34,919 nucleotides of DNA from Candidatus Omnitrophota bacterium (GTDB lineage Bacteria; Hinthialibacterota; Hinthialibacteria; Hinthialibacterales; Hinthialibacteraceae). This document shows positions 22,837 through 31,555 of this stretch, piece after piece. The notes under the pieces are model-generated. The model saw only the letters and a program-made list of their open reading frames with translations. It ran no database searches and was not told the origin of the DNA. The stretch is taken from contig JAFGTC010000227.1 in the NCBI GenBank assembly GCA_016934335.1, positions 1 to 34,919 of the forward strand. The letters are read 5' to 3'. A program made the position numbers and the translations under genes. Every line of letters begins with the position of its first letter. Positions within the stretch are counted from its first letter, which is position 1.

Positions 22837-23541
22837 ATGAACTTTCCATCTACCGATAAAAAACCCATGCCCTATCGACGAGTGATTCTTCGAGGCGTCT
22901 TGGGAGTTTTCATTCTGATCGGCATTCTCTTCGGATTTGCGGGTCGTTGGAATTTCTGGCAGGGATGGGCGATTCTGGGAGGGACGATGGCCTATATGGC
23001 GGCGATCTTGATTCTCTTCAGAAATAAGATGGATTTAATCCGCGAGCGCATAAAACCGGGCCCCGGAACCAAATGGTGGGACAAGGTCTTTTTTGCAGTG
23101 TATGCGCCCCTGTCTTATGCGATTGTTATTGTGGGATCTCTCGATGCGGGCCGGTTCGGCTGGACGGATTCGTTTCCATGGTGGGGTTATGGGATCGGAT
23201 ATTTTCTCTACATAGGATCATTGTGCTTGATATTGTGGGCGATGTGGGTGAACAACTTTTTCTCGAGCACCGTCCGGATTCAAACCGATCGGGGGCATTC
23301 CGTTTGTCAGGACGGCCCGTACGCCTATATCCGGCATCCCGGATACGCATTCGCCATGGTTCTGATGGTCGGCCTGGCACTCTGCCTCGGCTCTCTTTAC
23401 GCCCTCATTCCCGCCGCCGGAGTATGGGCGGCGATTATCGTTCGAACCGGGCTGGAAGACGCCGTGCTGCATAACGAGCTGCCCGGATACAAAGAATACG
23501 CGGAAAAAGTGCGATGGAGACTGCTGCGAGGAATTTGGTGA
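22837..23541 (+). CDS. Isoprenylcysteine carboxyl methyltransferase (ICMT)-like membrane protein
   Basis: 234 residues. About five hydrophobic helices (16-36, 42-62, 84-102, 112-135, 165-200) and the motif GPYAYIRHPGYAFAM near 160-174 place it in the ICMT/PEMT-like family. The RHPxY block plus the C-terminal LEDAVLHNELPGYKEYAEKVRWRLL (E-x3-L-x7-Y-x2-Y) binds S-adenosylmethionine. Bacterial members methylate unknown lipids or small molecules, since bacteria lack prenyl-cysteine proteins of the eukaryotic type. The Shine-Dalgarno GGAAAGGAGAT is strong. It stands alone, divergent from the epimerase gene. Confidence 0.88.
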   Translation: MNFPSTDKKPMPYRRVILRGVLGVFILIGILFGFAGRWNFWQGWAILGGTMAYMAAILILFRNKMDLIRERIKPGPGTKWWDKVFFAVYAPLSYAIVIVGSLDAGRFGWTDSFPWWGYGIGYFLYIGSLCLILWAMWVNNFFSSTVRIQTDRGHSVCQDGPYAYIRHPGYAFAMVLMVGLALCLGSLYALIPAAGVWAAIIVRTGLEDAVLHNELPGYKEYAEKVRWRLLRGIW

Positions 23542-23692
23542 TATGATGTTGTGTTTTGGAGGGAGTGGAAAAAGACTTCACAGGCATGTCTCGGCACAAT
23601 GATATCCAACGCGGGCGCCGGGCATACTCTCGATATTTCTCAAATCGCTTACCATTCAAAATGGATCGAGCCGTTTCGATAGTTTTAACCTC

Positions 23693-25033
23693 TCACACCT
23701 TCGTTGAATACCAATCGATTTTTCTCGTCAGGTACATGATGGCCGCGAGGATCAGGAACAATCCGATCGAGCCGATCAGAAGCGCATAATCCTGGTTCAT
23801 CAGCAAAATGTATAAATAGCCGTATAAAACCGTTGTGACGGCGGCAATGATCGCCGCGCGCCTTTTTCCTTTCAAAACCGCGATGCAATAAGTGGATACT
23901 AGCGTGATGACGGATGCGCTCGCGCAGACATACGCCGGAATGAAGCCGATATGTTCGGCGAGCGACAATTCCAGCAAATAGAACATGCACATCCCCACGC
24001 CGACGAGTAGATATTGAACCGAATGGATTCTTACGTGGATGAGTATTTCGAAGAGCCAGAAGGCGGCGAAGGTCAACACCAGGAAGAGAATCTCGTATTT
24101 GATGCTTCGCTGCGCCATCCGGTAATGATCCACCGGCGCGATAAAGCGCACGCCGAATAAAGAGGACGCGATCTTCTTTTCAATGCCGGAGTCTTTCCAC
24201 CATTTCTGGGGATAATCTCTGCCCAAAAAGGGAATATTCCATGCGGCGTTGAATCCCTGGTCGCTGAAATCTCGTTGAGTAGGAAGCCAGTTGCCCTGAA
24301 AACTCGGGGCGCTCCAATTCGATTGAATCTCGACGGTCGTATCGCGTCCGAAGGGCGCGAAAAAGGCGCTTTGACTGCCGTTTAATTTGATGGGAAAAGA
24401 GAAGGAATAGCGGTCTTCGGTTAAAAAGCCTTTCAGGTTGGCATGGATGCCGGTATATTCGCCGCCGAAATCCCCCGCTCCAGGCAAAAATTCGATCTTC
24501 TCGTCATTCCACGCGAGCTGAATCTGGTCTGTGATGGCCCGCGCATCGGAAATGCGCACTGTCAGATGGGCGCGATCCCATAGTATTTTATCCGATTCCA
24601 TCCCCCAGTCGGAAAAATCAGGGCGGGCGAATTGCCCGGACGCCAACAGATCCATGCGATAGATGGGGACTTTATAGATTCCCCGATACCGGACTTCACA
24701 GTCGATGCTTCCGGAAATGTGAAGATCTTCCGGCAGAAAATCAGCTTTATGCAGTTCTCTACGAATCGAAACATTGCCGTCTTCATCCTTTTCCGGGATC
24801 TCGACCAGATAAGGAACCGTAATCATAGGCCCGATGATGGTTTGTTGATTTCCCCATTTTGAGGTGACGTCCTCGTTCGCCTCCCAGCGTCTTGACTGCC
24901 GTTCGCCGATGACGCGGTCGATCATGGAGATAGGTATTTGGAGCAGAAGGATTAAAAAAGCGATCAGAAGAATTCGAAGAAGAGGCGATTTCCAAAAAGA
25001 TTGCAGAAGGCTTGCGATTCCGCCGTTTTCCAT
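23693..25033 (-). CDS. creD: CreD-family inner membrane protein
   Basis: 446 residues from ATG 25033. The in-frame ATG at 25042 abuts the AAAAGGG Shine-Dalgarno directly, so the later one is preferred. One helix at the N-terminus (about 17-37) is followed by a periplasmic domain of about 270 residues. This has the CreD signatures RVIGERQSRRWEANEDVTSKWGNQQ (about 41-65) and GPMITVPYL. Five C-terminal helices follow (about 320-440). CreD in E. coli and Stenotrophomonas is controlled by CreBC and affects envelope integrity and beta-lactam or colicin tolerance. Its biochemical activity is not known. No creBC pair is adjacent here. Confidence 0.93.
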   Translation of the reverse strand: MENGGIASLLQSFWKSPLLRILLIAFLILLLQIPISMIDRVIGERQSRRWEANEDVTSKWGNQQTIIGPMITVPYLVEIPEKDEDGNVSIRRELHKADFLPEDLHISGSIDCEVRYRGIYKVPIYRMDLLASGQFARPDFSDWGMESDKILWDRAHLTVRISDARAITDQIQLAWNDEKIEFLPGAGDFGGEYTGIHANLKGFLTEDRYSFSFPIKLNGSQSAFFAPFGRDTTVEIQSNWSAPSFQGNWLPTQRDFSDQGFNAAWNIPFLGRDYPQKWWKDSGIEKKIASSLFGVRFIAPVDHYRMAQRSIKYEILFLVLTFAAFWLFEILIHVRIHSVQYLLVGVGMCMFYLLELSLAEHIGFIPAYVCASASVITLVSTYCIAVLKGKRRAAIIAAVTTVLYGYLYILLMNQDYALLIGSIGLFLILAAIMYLTRKIDWYSTKV

Positions 25034-25195
25034 TGTATACATCCCTTTTCCATTACATAAGAAATTGATTGAAGGCTTTGGAACTATTGATGAAACGATT
25101 TCTCTTCAATCGGGTAACAGAGTAGCGCCGTTTTTTTTTGACAATAACGGGAGCGGATCGTTGGCGATTTTTTCTATTATTTCTACTACCAAAAG

Positions 25196-25224
25196 TTGAC
25201 AATGGAGTTTGAATTAAATACTGT
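25196..25224 (+). promoter_or_regulatory. Putative sigma-70 promoter of the SGNH hydrolase gene
   Basis: A perfect TTGACA (25196-25201) is followed after 17 bases by TACTGT (25219-25224), a weak -10. The start codon is about 55 nt downstream. Confidence 0.4.
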
Positions 25225-25283
25225 AGTAATGATGTGAAATACCATCTTTGCGAGAGCAGCTCTCATCAATGGGGGGGATCTCC

Positions 25284-26681
25284 ATGGGCAAAAAATATTG
25301 GCGATTTTTTGTGGCTGGATTTTTGATCGCACTCAGCATCGCAGCCGCTCTTTTTTTAGTCGAGTTGGTTTTCCGTTTCTATCTATCTCATTTCTCGCTG
25401 GAGACGAATCGGAGAATCAAATCTTTGCAGAAAGCCGTTAGTCGAAGCCGGGATGCAAAAGTTCGGTTTGAGCCCCATCCCTATTTATCCTATTTTCCTT
25501 CCGATATTCAATTGACGGATGACGGCTGCATCATTTGCAAGGATGAATTTTCTTTTACGCCGCCCCCGGACGTCTTTCGAATTGCTTGCCTGGGCGGCTC
25601 CACAACCATGCGGTCTTATCCCACGCATTTGGCTCAGGCTTTGCAGCCTTGCTTTCCAGGCGTCAACATCGAAGTTATGGATTGGGGGTGTTCAGGCTGG
25701 ACCATCGTGGAATCGTTGATTAATTACAATATACGCGGACGCTTGTTTCATCCCGATCTCGTGATTCTTCATCATGGAATCAACGATCTTGCGCCTCGAT
25801 TCAGGAATTCGTTCCGCTTTGATTATTCGCACTATCGCAAATCAGCCCGAAATTTTCATATTCCCAAGATCTTTTATTGTCTTAATCCGAGTAAATTCAT
25901 GGTATGGCTGCTTTTGCGGATGAATCTTCATGCGGCGGATTTGGATAGACTGACGGTGCAGCCCTGGGAGAAAGAGATGGGTTGGCCGGGAGGAATCATT
26001 CCCGAGAAAACGGATATTACGTTCAAAGAAGCCGTCCATGCGCTGGGAGCGCTTTGCAAGGGAGAAGGGACTTCATTGCTGCTTGCCGGGATGATCTACA
26101 ACGTAACCGGTCGGTTGAACGCCGATAACGCCCAAATCATCGATGCTCACAATGCGATTTTGAAAGAGTATGCGGCCCGCAATCATGGCGCTTATGTCCA
26201 TGCGCAAGACTATTTTCGTTTGCATAAGAAATATTTTGTCGATGAGGCTCACCTTGTCTACTGGGGGGATCGAATCAAGGCCAATCTCTATGCCAACGCC
26301 ATCGCGCGAATCATGGACGCCTCTCCGCGCATTTGGGTGACGGATGATCGGAAAAGTTCCGACGATCTTGTCGGCAAAAGCGATGAAGATGCTCCTGATG
26401 AGAGAGAAATGGCGATTCACTGGGATCAAACTCCCGAGGGAACCGCCGAAACTCATATTTATGTCACTGTCGATGGAATCGAAGAAAAATTTCTGGGCCA
26501 TACATCCAACGGTGAACATACCTGTCTCTCATGGCGGCCGGGATGCGATTACATCCACAAAGAGTTTCGCGATGGACCTCAATTCGGCCGCCGCTATTCG
26601 TTCGCCGCCTGGTTTGTTCATCCAGATGTCATCATGCCGCTTGTGACGCATGAACCGGTAACGTTTCTTTCATCGCCGTGA
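25284..26681 (+). CDS. Membrane-anchored SGNH/GDSL-type hydrolase
   Basis: 465 residues from ATG 25284 (GGGGGGA upstream); an ATG at 25269 and a TTG at 25248 are in frame. One transmembrane helix (about 8-30) anchors an extracytoplasmic domain. SGNH blocks are IACLGGSTTM (nucleophile Ser near 106), a Gly block DWGCSGWTIVES near 135, HHGINDLAPRF (Asn near 166), and the catalytic Asp-x2-His in VDEAHLVYWGD near 325. Such enzymes are esterases or O-acetyl hydrolases of polysaccharides and lipids. A C-terminal segment (about 380-465) after a charged linker looks like a small beta domain. The substrate is unknown. The stop lies 17 nt before the convergent gene. Confidence 0.9.
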   Translation: MGKKYWRFFVAGFLIALSIAAALFLVELVFRFYLSHFSLETNRRIKSLQKAVSRSRDAKVRFEPHPYLSYFPSDIQLTDDGCIICKDEFSFTPPPDVFRIACLGGSTTMRSYPTHLAQALQPCFPGVNIEVMDWGCSGWTIVESLINYNIRGRLFHPDLVILHHGINDLAPRFRNSFRFDYSHYRKSARNFHIPKIFYCLNPSKFMVWLLLRMNLHAADLDRLTVQPWEKEMGWPGGIIPEKTDITFKEAVHALGALCKGEGTSLLLAGMIYNVTGRLNADNAQIIDAHNAILKEYAARNHGAYVHAQDYFRLHKKYFVDEAHLVYWGDRIKANLYANAIARIMDASPRIWVTDDRKSSDDLVGKSDEDAPDEREMAIHWDQTPEGTAETHIYVTVDGIEEKFLGHTSNGEHTCLSWRPGCDYIHKEFRDGPQFGRRYSFAAWFVHPDVIMPLVTHEPVTFLSSP

Positions 26682-26698
26682 TCGCTTCTTGGGGCGAT

Positions 26699-29101
26699 TT
26701 ATCGATACGGCCTTACGATCCGGAAGCCCGTGTCGAAATCAAAGGCGTCAGGCGACCAGTAATCGCGATAAGCCGAGCGGCAGATATATGAGTAATTCAG
26801 CCAGCTTCCGCCTCGTATAATGCGATCTAAGCCCGATTCCTGGCTGACGGGATCCACTACGTCGCCCGCCGGGTAGTCGGCGTATCGATCCTGGCACCAT
26901 TCCCAGACGTTCCCGCTCATGTCGTAAAGCCCCCAGGCGTTCGGCTTTTTCAGTCCGGCCTGCTGCGCGCCCTCGACCTCCGCGTGGGGATTCGTCCAGA
27001 ATCCTTCGTCCGCATTTTTTTCGTACCAGCAATACTGCTTCATGACGATTTCCGAGCCGCTGTCGCCCCAATAAAATCGCGTCGTCGTTCCGGCGCGGCA
27101 GGCGTACTCCCATTCGGTTTCGGACGGCAGGCGGAAGCCGTTCGCATTCCGATCGATCTGCCAAGAGTTCTCATCGTAAACGGGCGTCAATCCTTCCAGC
27201 GCGCTCAGGGCATTGCAAAATTGCGCGCAGTCATACCAACTGACGTTTTCAACCGGATTGTCGGGATTTCCCGCATAATAGGATGGATTGCTTCCCATGA
27301 CCGCTTCCCACTGCGATTGGGTTATTTCGTACTTCCCCATGTAAAAGCCAATCGTGAAGGTCACGTTATGCAATACCTCGTCCTCATAACGCTCCACTTC
27401 GTCGAGTGGAGATCCCATGGAGAAACTGCCGGAGGGGATCCACGCCAATTGAAGGGGCAGGCTGTCGGAGGGCTGTTCCGGTAAATCGATTTCGATGAGT
27501 TGGTCTACCGTGCTTTCATCGAGAGTCGGTGTAGGAGTTGGAATCGTCGTGGCCGTCGCCGTCGGCTCGGGCGTATCCGTCGGCTCGGGAATCGGCGTGG
27601 GTGATGGCGGTTCTTCCATCAGCGTCGGCGTACTGGTCGGCTCGACAGAAATCGGGGTGGGGGAAGGCGGTTGTTCTGTGCCCGTAGGAGTTGCTTCTCC
27701 CGCTGTGGGCGTCTCGGTCATGGTCGGCGTGGAAACAACAGGCGCTTCTGTGGGAGACGGGGTGAGAGTCGGCGTGAGAGTCGGCGTGGGAGTCGGTGGA
27801 AACGTGAAGACGGGCGTCGGCGTGGTTGTCGCCGTCGGAGTGATTGTCGGCGTTGGCGTTATGTTCGGTGTCGGAGTGTTATTCGGTGTCGGAGTGGGCC
27901 AGACATCGAAAGAGGCGACAAACGAATTGTTCGTTTCATCCAACTCGGCGATGGCGTTTTCCGGATCGGCGACCGCGGTTCTCTCAGGGAGAAAGCCGGC
28001 GCCGGCGTCCGCTAATCTGAGTTCGATCGATTGGTTCGCATCCAAACCGCCGACCTGCCATTCGTGAACCGTTTCCGACATTTCCTGCACGATCACTTTG
28101 AACGAACCCGCCCGGGCGCTTCCTTGATTGGCGACGTTGACGACGAAGGCGTCGCCTTCGGGATTCGAGGCTGTCCGCTCGGTGTAAAAGTTCAGGATGA
28201 CGATGTCGGGCTTGAGGTTGGGGTCGCTGGGCGAATCCCCGTCATCGAGAAAAAAATCGACAGGCCCCGCCTCCATTCGGAAACTCCCGCCTCCGTTGAT
28301 GAGGCAAAACACGCGAAACCAGTACGAGACTCCATCCTGCGGGCCGTCGATGTATTTCTCATCCTGCGAGAATGTCTGGTTGCCGTCAAAGCGGAAAAAA
28401 TAGAGATCTTCGGCGCCGGTTTGGCCCAGAAAATCGAATGTCGCGCCGTCCGTGCTGGCGTAGATGTGGGTGTTGAAGATATCGAGCTCGCCGGGATTGA
28501 ATTTGACGGCCAGGGCCCGCTCCATGAGCGAGTCCGTATCGCTCGCTCCGCTCAGGTCGGTTCCATGGAACAGATCGTCGGTGACGATCGCCGTCTCTTC
28601 GGGGATGTCGTCGGGATTGGCGATGGTTTTCAGTTTGATTTCATCGCCGCCCGCCAGGTTATAGCCGAACGGCTCTTTCTGGCTTAACACGACCAATCCC
28701 CCGGCTTCTTTGATGCCCCAAACGCGCAATTGGTATTGGATGTTGACGTCGGGATTGATCCATGTATAGGCGCTGCTCGATCCGCTACGGGTGCGATCCA
28801 GGTAGAAGAAGCCGCCATCCCCTTTTTTAAAGTAGACATGCCAGTCTTTAATCGCTTCGCCGCCGGTGTAATTCCAGCGCACGACGATTTTCCGGTCGTC
28901 CAACTGGTCGAAATCGGTCGTTCCGGCAAGCGGCTGTTCGCTGGCTTCATCGTCGTAGGCCTCTACCGTGTTTGGAGATACGTTCAGGCTCGCGACGTCC
29001 ACGTATGCATCGGCGGGGGCGGAAACGTCTCGGGAATAAAGGGGATGATTCCAAACGATCAGGCAAGTCAAAAATAGAAGAAAAAAAGTCGATCTCTTCA
29101 T
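26699..29101 (-). CDS. Exported multidomain protein: CARDB, Pro/Thr linker and FGE/SUMF1-type domain
   Basis: 800 residues. A signal peptide (about 1-23) leads to an N-terminal region of about 300 residues with fibronectin-like strands (KIVVRWNYTGGEAIKDWHVY, IQYQLRVWG). A CARDB-like domain follows (about 298-400, KPDIVILNF ... ANQGSARAG ... DETNNSF). Residues about 402-526 are a low-complexity Pro/Thr linker. The C-terminal 255 residues are an FGE/SUMF1 C-type-lectin-fold domain: GSFSMGSP, GKYEITQSQWEAVMG, NPVENVSWYDC, RLPSETEWEYACRAGT, NVWEWCQDRY, RIIRGGSW and GFRIVRPY. True formylglycine-generating enzymes need two active-site cysteines in the region after RGGS; here only one (SYICRSAYR) is visible, so formylglycine activity is doubtful. 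A surface-binding or effector role is more likely. Confidence 0.9.
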   Translation of the reverse strand: MKRSTFFLLFLTCLIVWNHPLYSRDVSAPADAYVDVASLNVSPNTVEAYDDEASEQPLAGTTDFDQLDDRKIVVRWNYTGGEAIKDWHVYFKKGDGGFFYLDRTRSGSSSAYTWINPDVNIQYQLRVWGIKEAGGLVVLSQKEPFGYNLAGGDEIKLKTIANPDDIPEETAIVTDDLFHGTDLSGASDTDSLMERALAVKFNPGELDIFNTHIYASTDGATFDFLGQTGAEDLYFFRFDGNQTFSQDEKYIDGPQDGVSYWFRVFCLINGGGSFRMEAGPVDFFLDDGDSPSDPNLKPDIVILNFYTERTASNPEGDAFVVNVANQGSARAGSFKVIVQEMSETVHEWQVGGLDANQSIELRLADAGAGFLPERTAVADPENAIAELDETNNSFVASFDVWPTPTPNNTPTPNITPTPTITPTATTTPTPVFTFPPTPTPTLTPTLTPSPTEAPVVSTPTMTETPTAGEATPTGTEQPPSPTPISVEPTSTPTLMEEPPSPTPIPEPTDTPEPTATATTIPTPTPTLDESTVDQLIEIDLPEQPSDSLPLQLAWIPSGSFSMGSPLDEVERYEDEVLHNVTFTIGFYMGKYEITQSQWEAVMGSNPSYYAGNPDNPVENVSWYDCAQFCNALSALEGLTPVYDENSWQIDRNANGFRLPSETEWEYACRAGTTTRFYWGDSGSEIVMKQYCWYEKNADEGFWTNPHAEVEGAQQAGLKKPNAWGLYDMSGNVWEWCQDRYADYPAGDVVDPVSQESGLDRIIRGGSWLNYSYICRSAYRDYWSPDAFDFDTGFRIVRPYR
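27523..27898 (-). repeat. Degenerate Pro-Thr coding repeat
   Basis: The stretch encodes alternating Pro and Thr in short variable units (TPTPT, SPTPI, PTSTPT) with many imperfect DNA repeats of the form GGCGTGGGAGTC. It forms the interdomain linker of the 26699-29101 protein and is a likely site of length variation. Confidence 0.85.
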
Positions 29102-29267
29102 AACGCGGTCACCTCTTCCATGCTATGGGGCGCTGCCCAGGCCGGGTTTTTCATTCGTTTCTTGATTATGGATGAATTTCTTCTTAAGGATAGATGATTC
29201 TTGCGAAAAAGTGAAAGAGTTATTTTCTTTATTTTTCAGCGATTTTCTCCCGAATTTTTGTCAGGAG

Positions 29268-29304
29268 AAAAACCACAGCCCACCCGGGGGAAGGATGGGC
29301 TGTG
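29268..29304 (-). terminator. Rho-independent terminator of the C-type lectin gene
   Basis: CACAGCCCA (29274-29282) pairs with TGGGCTGTG (29296-29304), and five T follow on the minus strand (29272-29268). It lies about 30 nt after the stop of the 29332-31170 gene. Confidence 0.85.
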
Positions 29305-29331
29305 AGGAGATGGATGAGGGGGGGCAGGAGA

Positions 29332-31170
29332 TTAGTTTTTGAATAGAATTAAATCATCCACGATAACTGAGACCTCTGCTCCAGGTCCGCCAATCTGGAC
29401 AAAAACGCTTACGGGAATGTTGGGATTGTCAACGCTGAAATCGCCGCCGATCATTAAATGATCTTCCCCATCATTCACGTCATTAATTTCATCTGCCTTG
29501 CGGAAAACGCCCAAATTCTGAAAACCGTTTGTTAGAACTATCGCGGCCATGCCCCCGCCTGGCAGACTTTCTCTTTTAATATTGACTTGACCCAAAACAC
29601 GAAGCGGGAATTGATCTTCGAGTCGTACGCAGAATGTTCCGATGTTGGCGGCGGTATTCGCCGGTTTGAGCGACATTCGGATGGCAATATCTGTCATCGA
29701 TTCAAAGATGGGAAGGACGATGCCGTCGTCTCCGTTGATATTGGATATTATATTTTGGAGGCCTCCTTCAAAATTTCCATTTTCAGCCAAAGGTAAAAAT
29801 ACGGCTTCTTCCTGCGGTTCGAAGGCTTCCACTTCGATGTTGTCGATCCAAATGGTTGTGGATAGGGAAGAAAAAGGGCTGTTTACGGCTTGTATTGCGT
29901 ATTGAAAGTTGCCGGAAGGCGGCGCGAAAATAAGATGGAATTGTTTATAATCGTCTATGGGTACTTCATCAGCGCGAACGTTTGTATAAGCAACCTGTCC
30001 ATCAATGGGGCTATTCAATCCAATCAAGGCGATTTCCGCTTCTTGATTGCTGGCTTTGACATATCCAGATAGATGAACATATGAGGGAAAGGAGAATTGT
30101 TGAAGCGATGTTATGAATGCGCCTTGCCCCGGCATTAATTTAATTTCTAATCCCTTCCCATCCGAGCCTACACCGGTAGGGATGTCGTTTATTTTAATGA
30201 TTCCTTGTTCGTATCCCTTTGGCGCACCGGCGATTAATTGGTTTTCTTCGATTGTATCGCCATTAAGCGACGACCAATTTTTAAGTGTTGGTTGATCGAA
30301 TGTTGGAAAATGATCAAATTCAATTAGACAGGGATGCTCTAAATTGTCGGGGCGATCATTCCATCCATAACCTGTCTCTTCTGCAAAATCACCGTCTCCA
30401 GATGGCTCGCCAGATATCCAATTTGTGTAAGTAACTGGATCTCCATTGATCCAAATCCAAGCATTATTTTCAAAGATAAGTCCCGTCCAATAAAAGGGGT
30501 AAAATGATTCGTGAATCCATTCCAATTCTTGCTCGTCGTTAATGGCGACTAAGTAACCGCCAAGATTATCCGCTTCTTTATTCGAATCATGCCATGAAAA
30601 ACTTTCTGAACTATAGGCATAATAATGTCCATTGTTGGGATTGTATTTCCATTGGTAACCTTCGGGAAAAGAAATGGGACTTTCAAGTTCAATAACAGAA
30701 TTGTAGATATGATCTTTTTTTATGTCATTCCATCCTCCGTCTTCATATACTACAGTACAGTATTCATTCAAGTCGTAGTTATTTGGCTCTCCCGGCCTCC
30801 AGTTCGTATATTGTAAATTTTCGTTGTTTTCCCATACCCAACGGTTTAATTCATAGGAAAAAGTGAGTCCGATGAAGAATTTCACCGAATTATTGGTGAC
30901 ATTTTCTAGAATCCAATTGTTTTCTTCTTCGGAATTTATCGTGGCTAGATACCCCCCAAAAGAAATAGCGATTGATTGCGCGCCATACCACGTTGTCGAT
31001 TCAAACAACGCATAATAATGCCCGTTGGCGGGGTTGTATTTCCAATCGAGGCCTTCAGGCAGGATGTGCGTTGAGCTTGCGTCTGTTTGGGCGGCGGCTG
31101 TTTGAATCGCGATGCAGAAAAAGACTCCCAACAGGAAACGTATTCTTGTGATTGTAGATAAAATTGGCAT
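29332..31170 (-). CDS. Exported protein with two C-type lectin domains
   Basis: 612 residues from ATG 31170, which has a GGGGAG Shine-Dalgarno; the frame extends 17 codons further. A signal peptide (about 1-28, LLGVFFCIAIQTAAAQ) is followed by two tandem C-type lectin-like domains. The first (about 40-160) has GHYYALFES, GGYLATINSEEENNWI and WRPGEPNNYD with GGWNDI. The EPN and WND motifs are those of calcium-dependent mannose-type binding. The second (about 168-285) has GHYYAYSSES, GGYLVAINDEQELEWI and WISGEPSGDGD with GYGWND. Two beta-sandwich-like regions without recognised family follow (about 295-460 and 470-612), the latter with VLGQVNIKRES. The coding region is visibly more AT-rich than its neighbours, which may mark transfer. 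A sugar-binding surface role is likely. Confidence 0.88.
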   Translation of the reverse strand: MPILSTITRIRFLLGVFFCIAIQTAAAQTDASSTHILPEGLDWKYNPANGHYYALFESTTWYGAQSIAISFGGYLATINSEEENNWILENVTNNSVKFFIGLTFSYELNRWVWENNENLQYTNWRPGEPNNYDLNEYCTVVYEDGGWNDIKKDHIYNSVIELESPISFPEGYQWKYNPNNGHYYAYSSESFSWHDSNKEADNLGGYLVAINDEQELEWIHESFYPFYWTGLIFENNAWIWINGDPVTYTNWISGEPSGDGDFAEETGYGWNDRPDNLEHPCLIEFDHFPTFDQPTLKNWSSLNGDTIEENQLIAGAPKGYEQGIIKINDIPTGVGSDGKGLEIKLMPGQGAFITSLQQFSFPSYVHLSGYVKASNQEAEIALIGLNSPIDGQVAYTNVRADEVPIDDYKQFHLIFAPPSGNFQYAIQAVNSPFSSLSTTIWIDNIEVEAFEPQEEAVFLPLAENGNFEGGLQNIISNINGDDGIVLPIFESMTDIAIRMSLKPANTAANIGTFCVRLEDQFPLRVLGQVNIKRESLPGGGMAAIVLTNGFQNLGVFRKADEINDVNDGEDHLMIGGDFSVDNPNIPVSVFVQIGGPGAEVSVIVDDLILFKN

Positions 31171-31199
31171 GAAAAAATCTCCCCTTTTTTCGTCAATGG

Positions 31200-31238
31200 A
31201 ACAGAATTGCATGATGCGCACGCATCCCCGATTCTGTT
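31200..31238. promoter_or_regulatory. Nested palindrome in the leader of the lectin gene
   Basis: The outer arms AACAGAAT (31200-31207) and ATTCTGTT (31231-31238) enclose the inner arms GATGCG (31213-31218) and CGCATC (31221-31226). The site lies 30-68 nt upstream of the start codon, between the candidate promoter and the Shine-Dalgarno. It could be an operator or a leader RNA hairpin. Confidence 0.45.
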
Positions 31239-31297
31239 CACTTTGTTCAAACCATCAAAAGTATGATTGAAAAGCCGAAATTCCTAACCTATCTTCT

Positions 31298-31325
31298 ACT
31301 ATATCACAATAAGATATGAACGCAA
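31298..31325 (-). promoter_or_regulatory. Putative promoter of the lectin gene
   Basis: On the minus strand TTGCGT (31325-31320) and TATAGT (31303-31298) are separated by 16 bases. The -10 matches 5/6 and the -35 is poor. The leader would be about 120 nt and include the nested palindrome. Confidence 0.4.
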
Positions 31326-31555
31326 TAAGAAAATTTATAAATGCACGAAAAATATTTCGCATCAAAATCACATCAAAAAGACGCCGCGTTTCCCGCGTTA
31401 AAACAGGCGCCTGAACAAAAAAACTGGTTGCGGGATAGTAAGATATCCATTATTAAAGACATAGAATTAGGAAAGGGTTCTCATAAGGAGCCCTATGATT
31501 TGTTTGTTGGGATCATCGAAGCGAATGCGCTTGACGCTGCTGTCTTCCGTTTTCT
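31326..31555. other. Intergenic stretch without recognised gene
   Basis: AT-rich sequence between the lectin promoter and the end of the hydrolase-cupin gene. A short plus-strand frame (31341-31616) overlaps the neighbouring gene and has no coding support. A weak hairpin (AGGG-TTCTC-N5-GAG-CCCT near 31474-31494) might end the hydrolase gene. Nothing else is recognised. Confidence 0.5.

Noticed and set aside
26699-27164. Diversity-generating retroelement target region
   Set aside because: FGE-type domains are frequent targets, but no reverse transcriptase, template repeat or adenine-biased variable copy is present in the window.
27523-27898. Possible CRISPR or tandem-repeat array
   Set aside because: The repeats are short, variable and in frame with a Pro/Thr linker; there are no regular spacers.
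27495-28067. Plus-strand frame rich in Gly and Val repeats (190 residues)
   Set aside because: It is the antisense reading of the Pro/Thr linker of the FGE-type protein, not a separate repeat protein.
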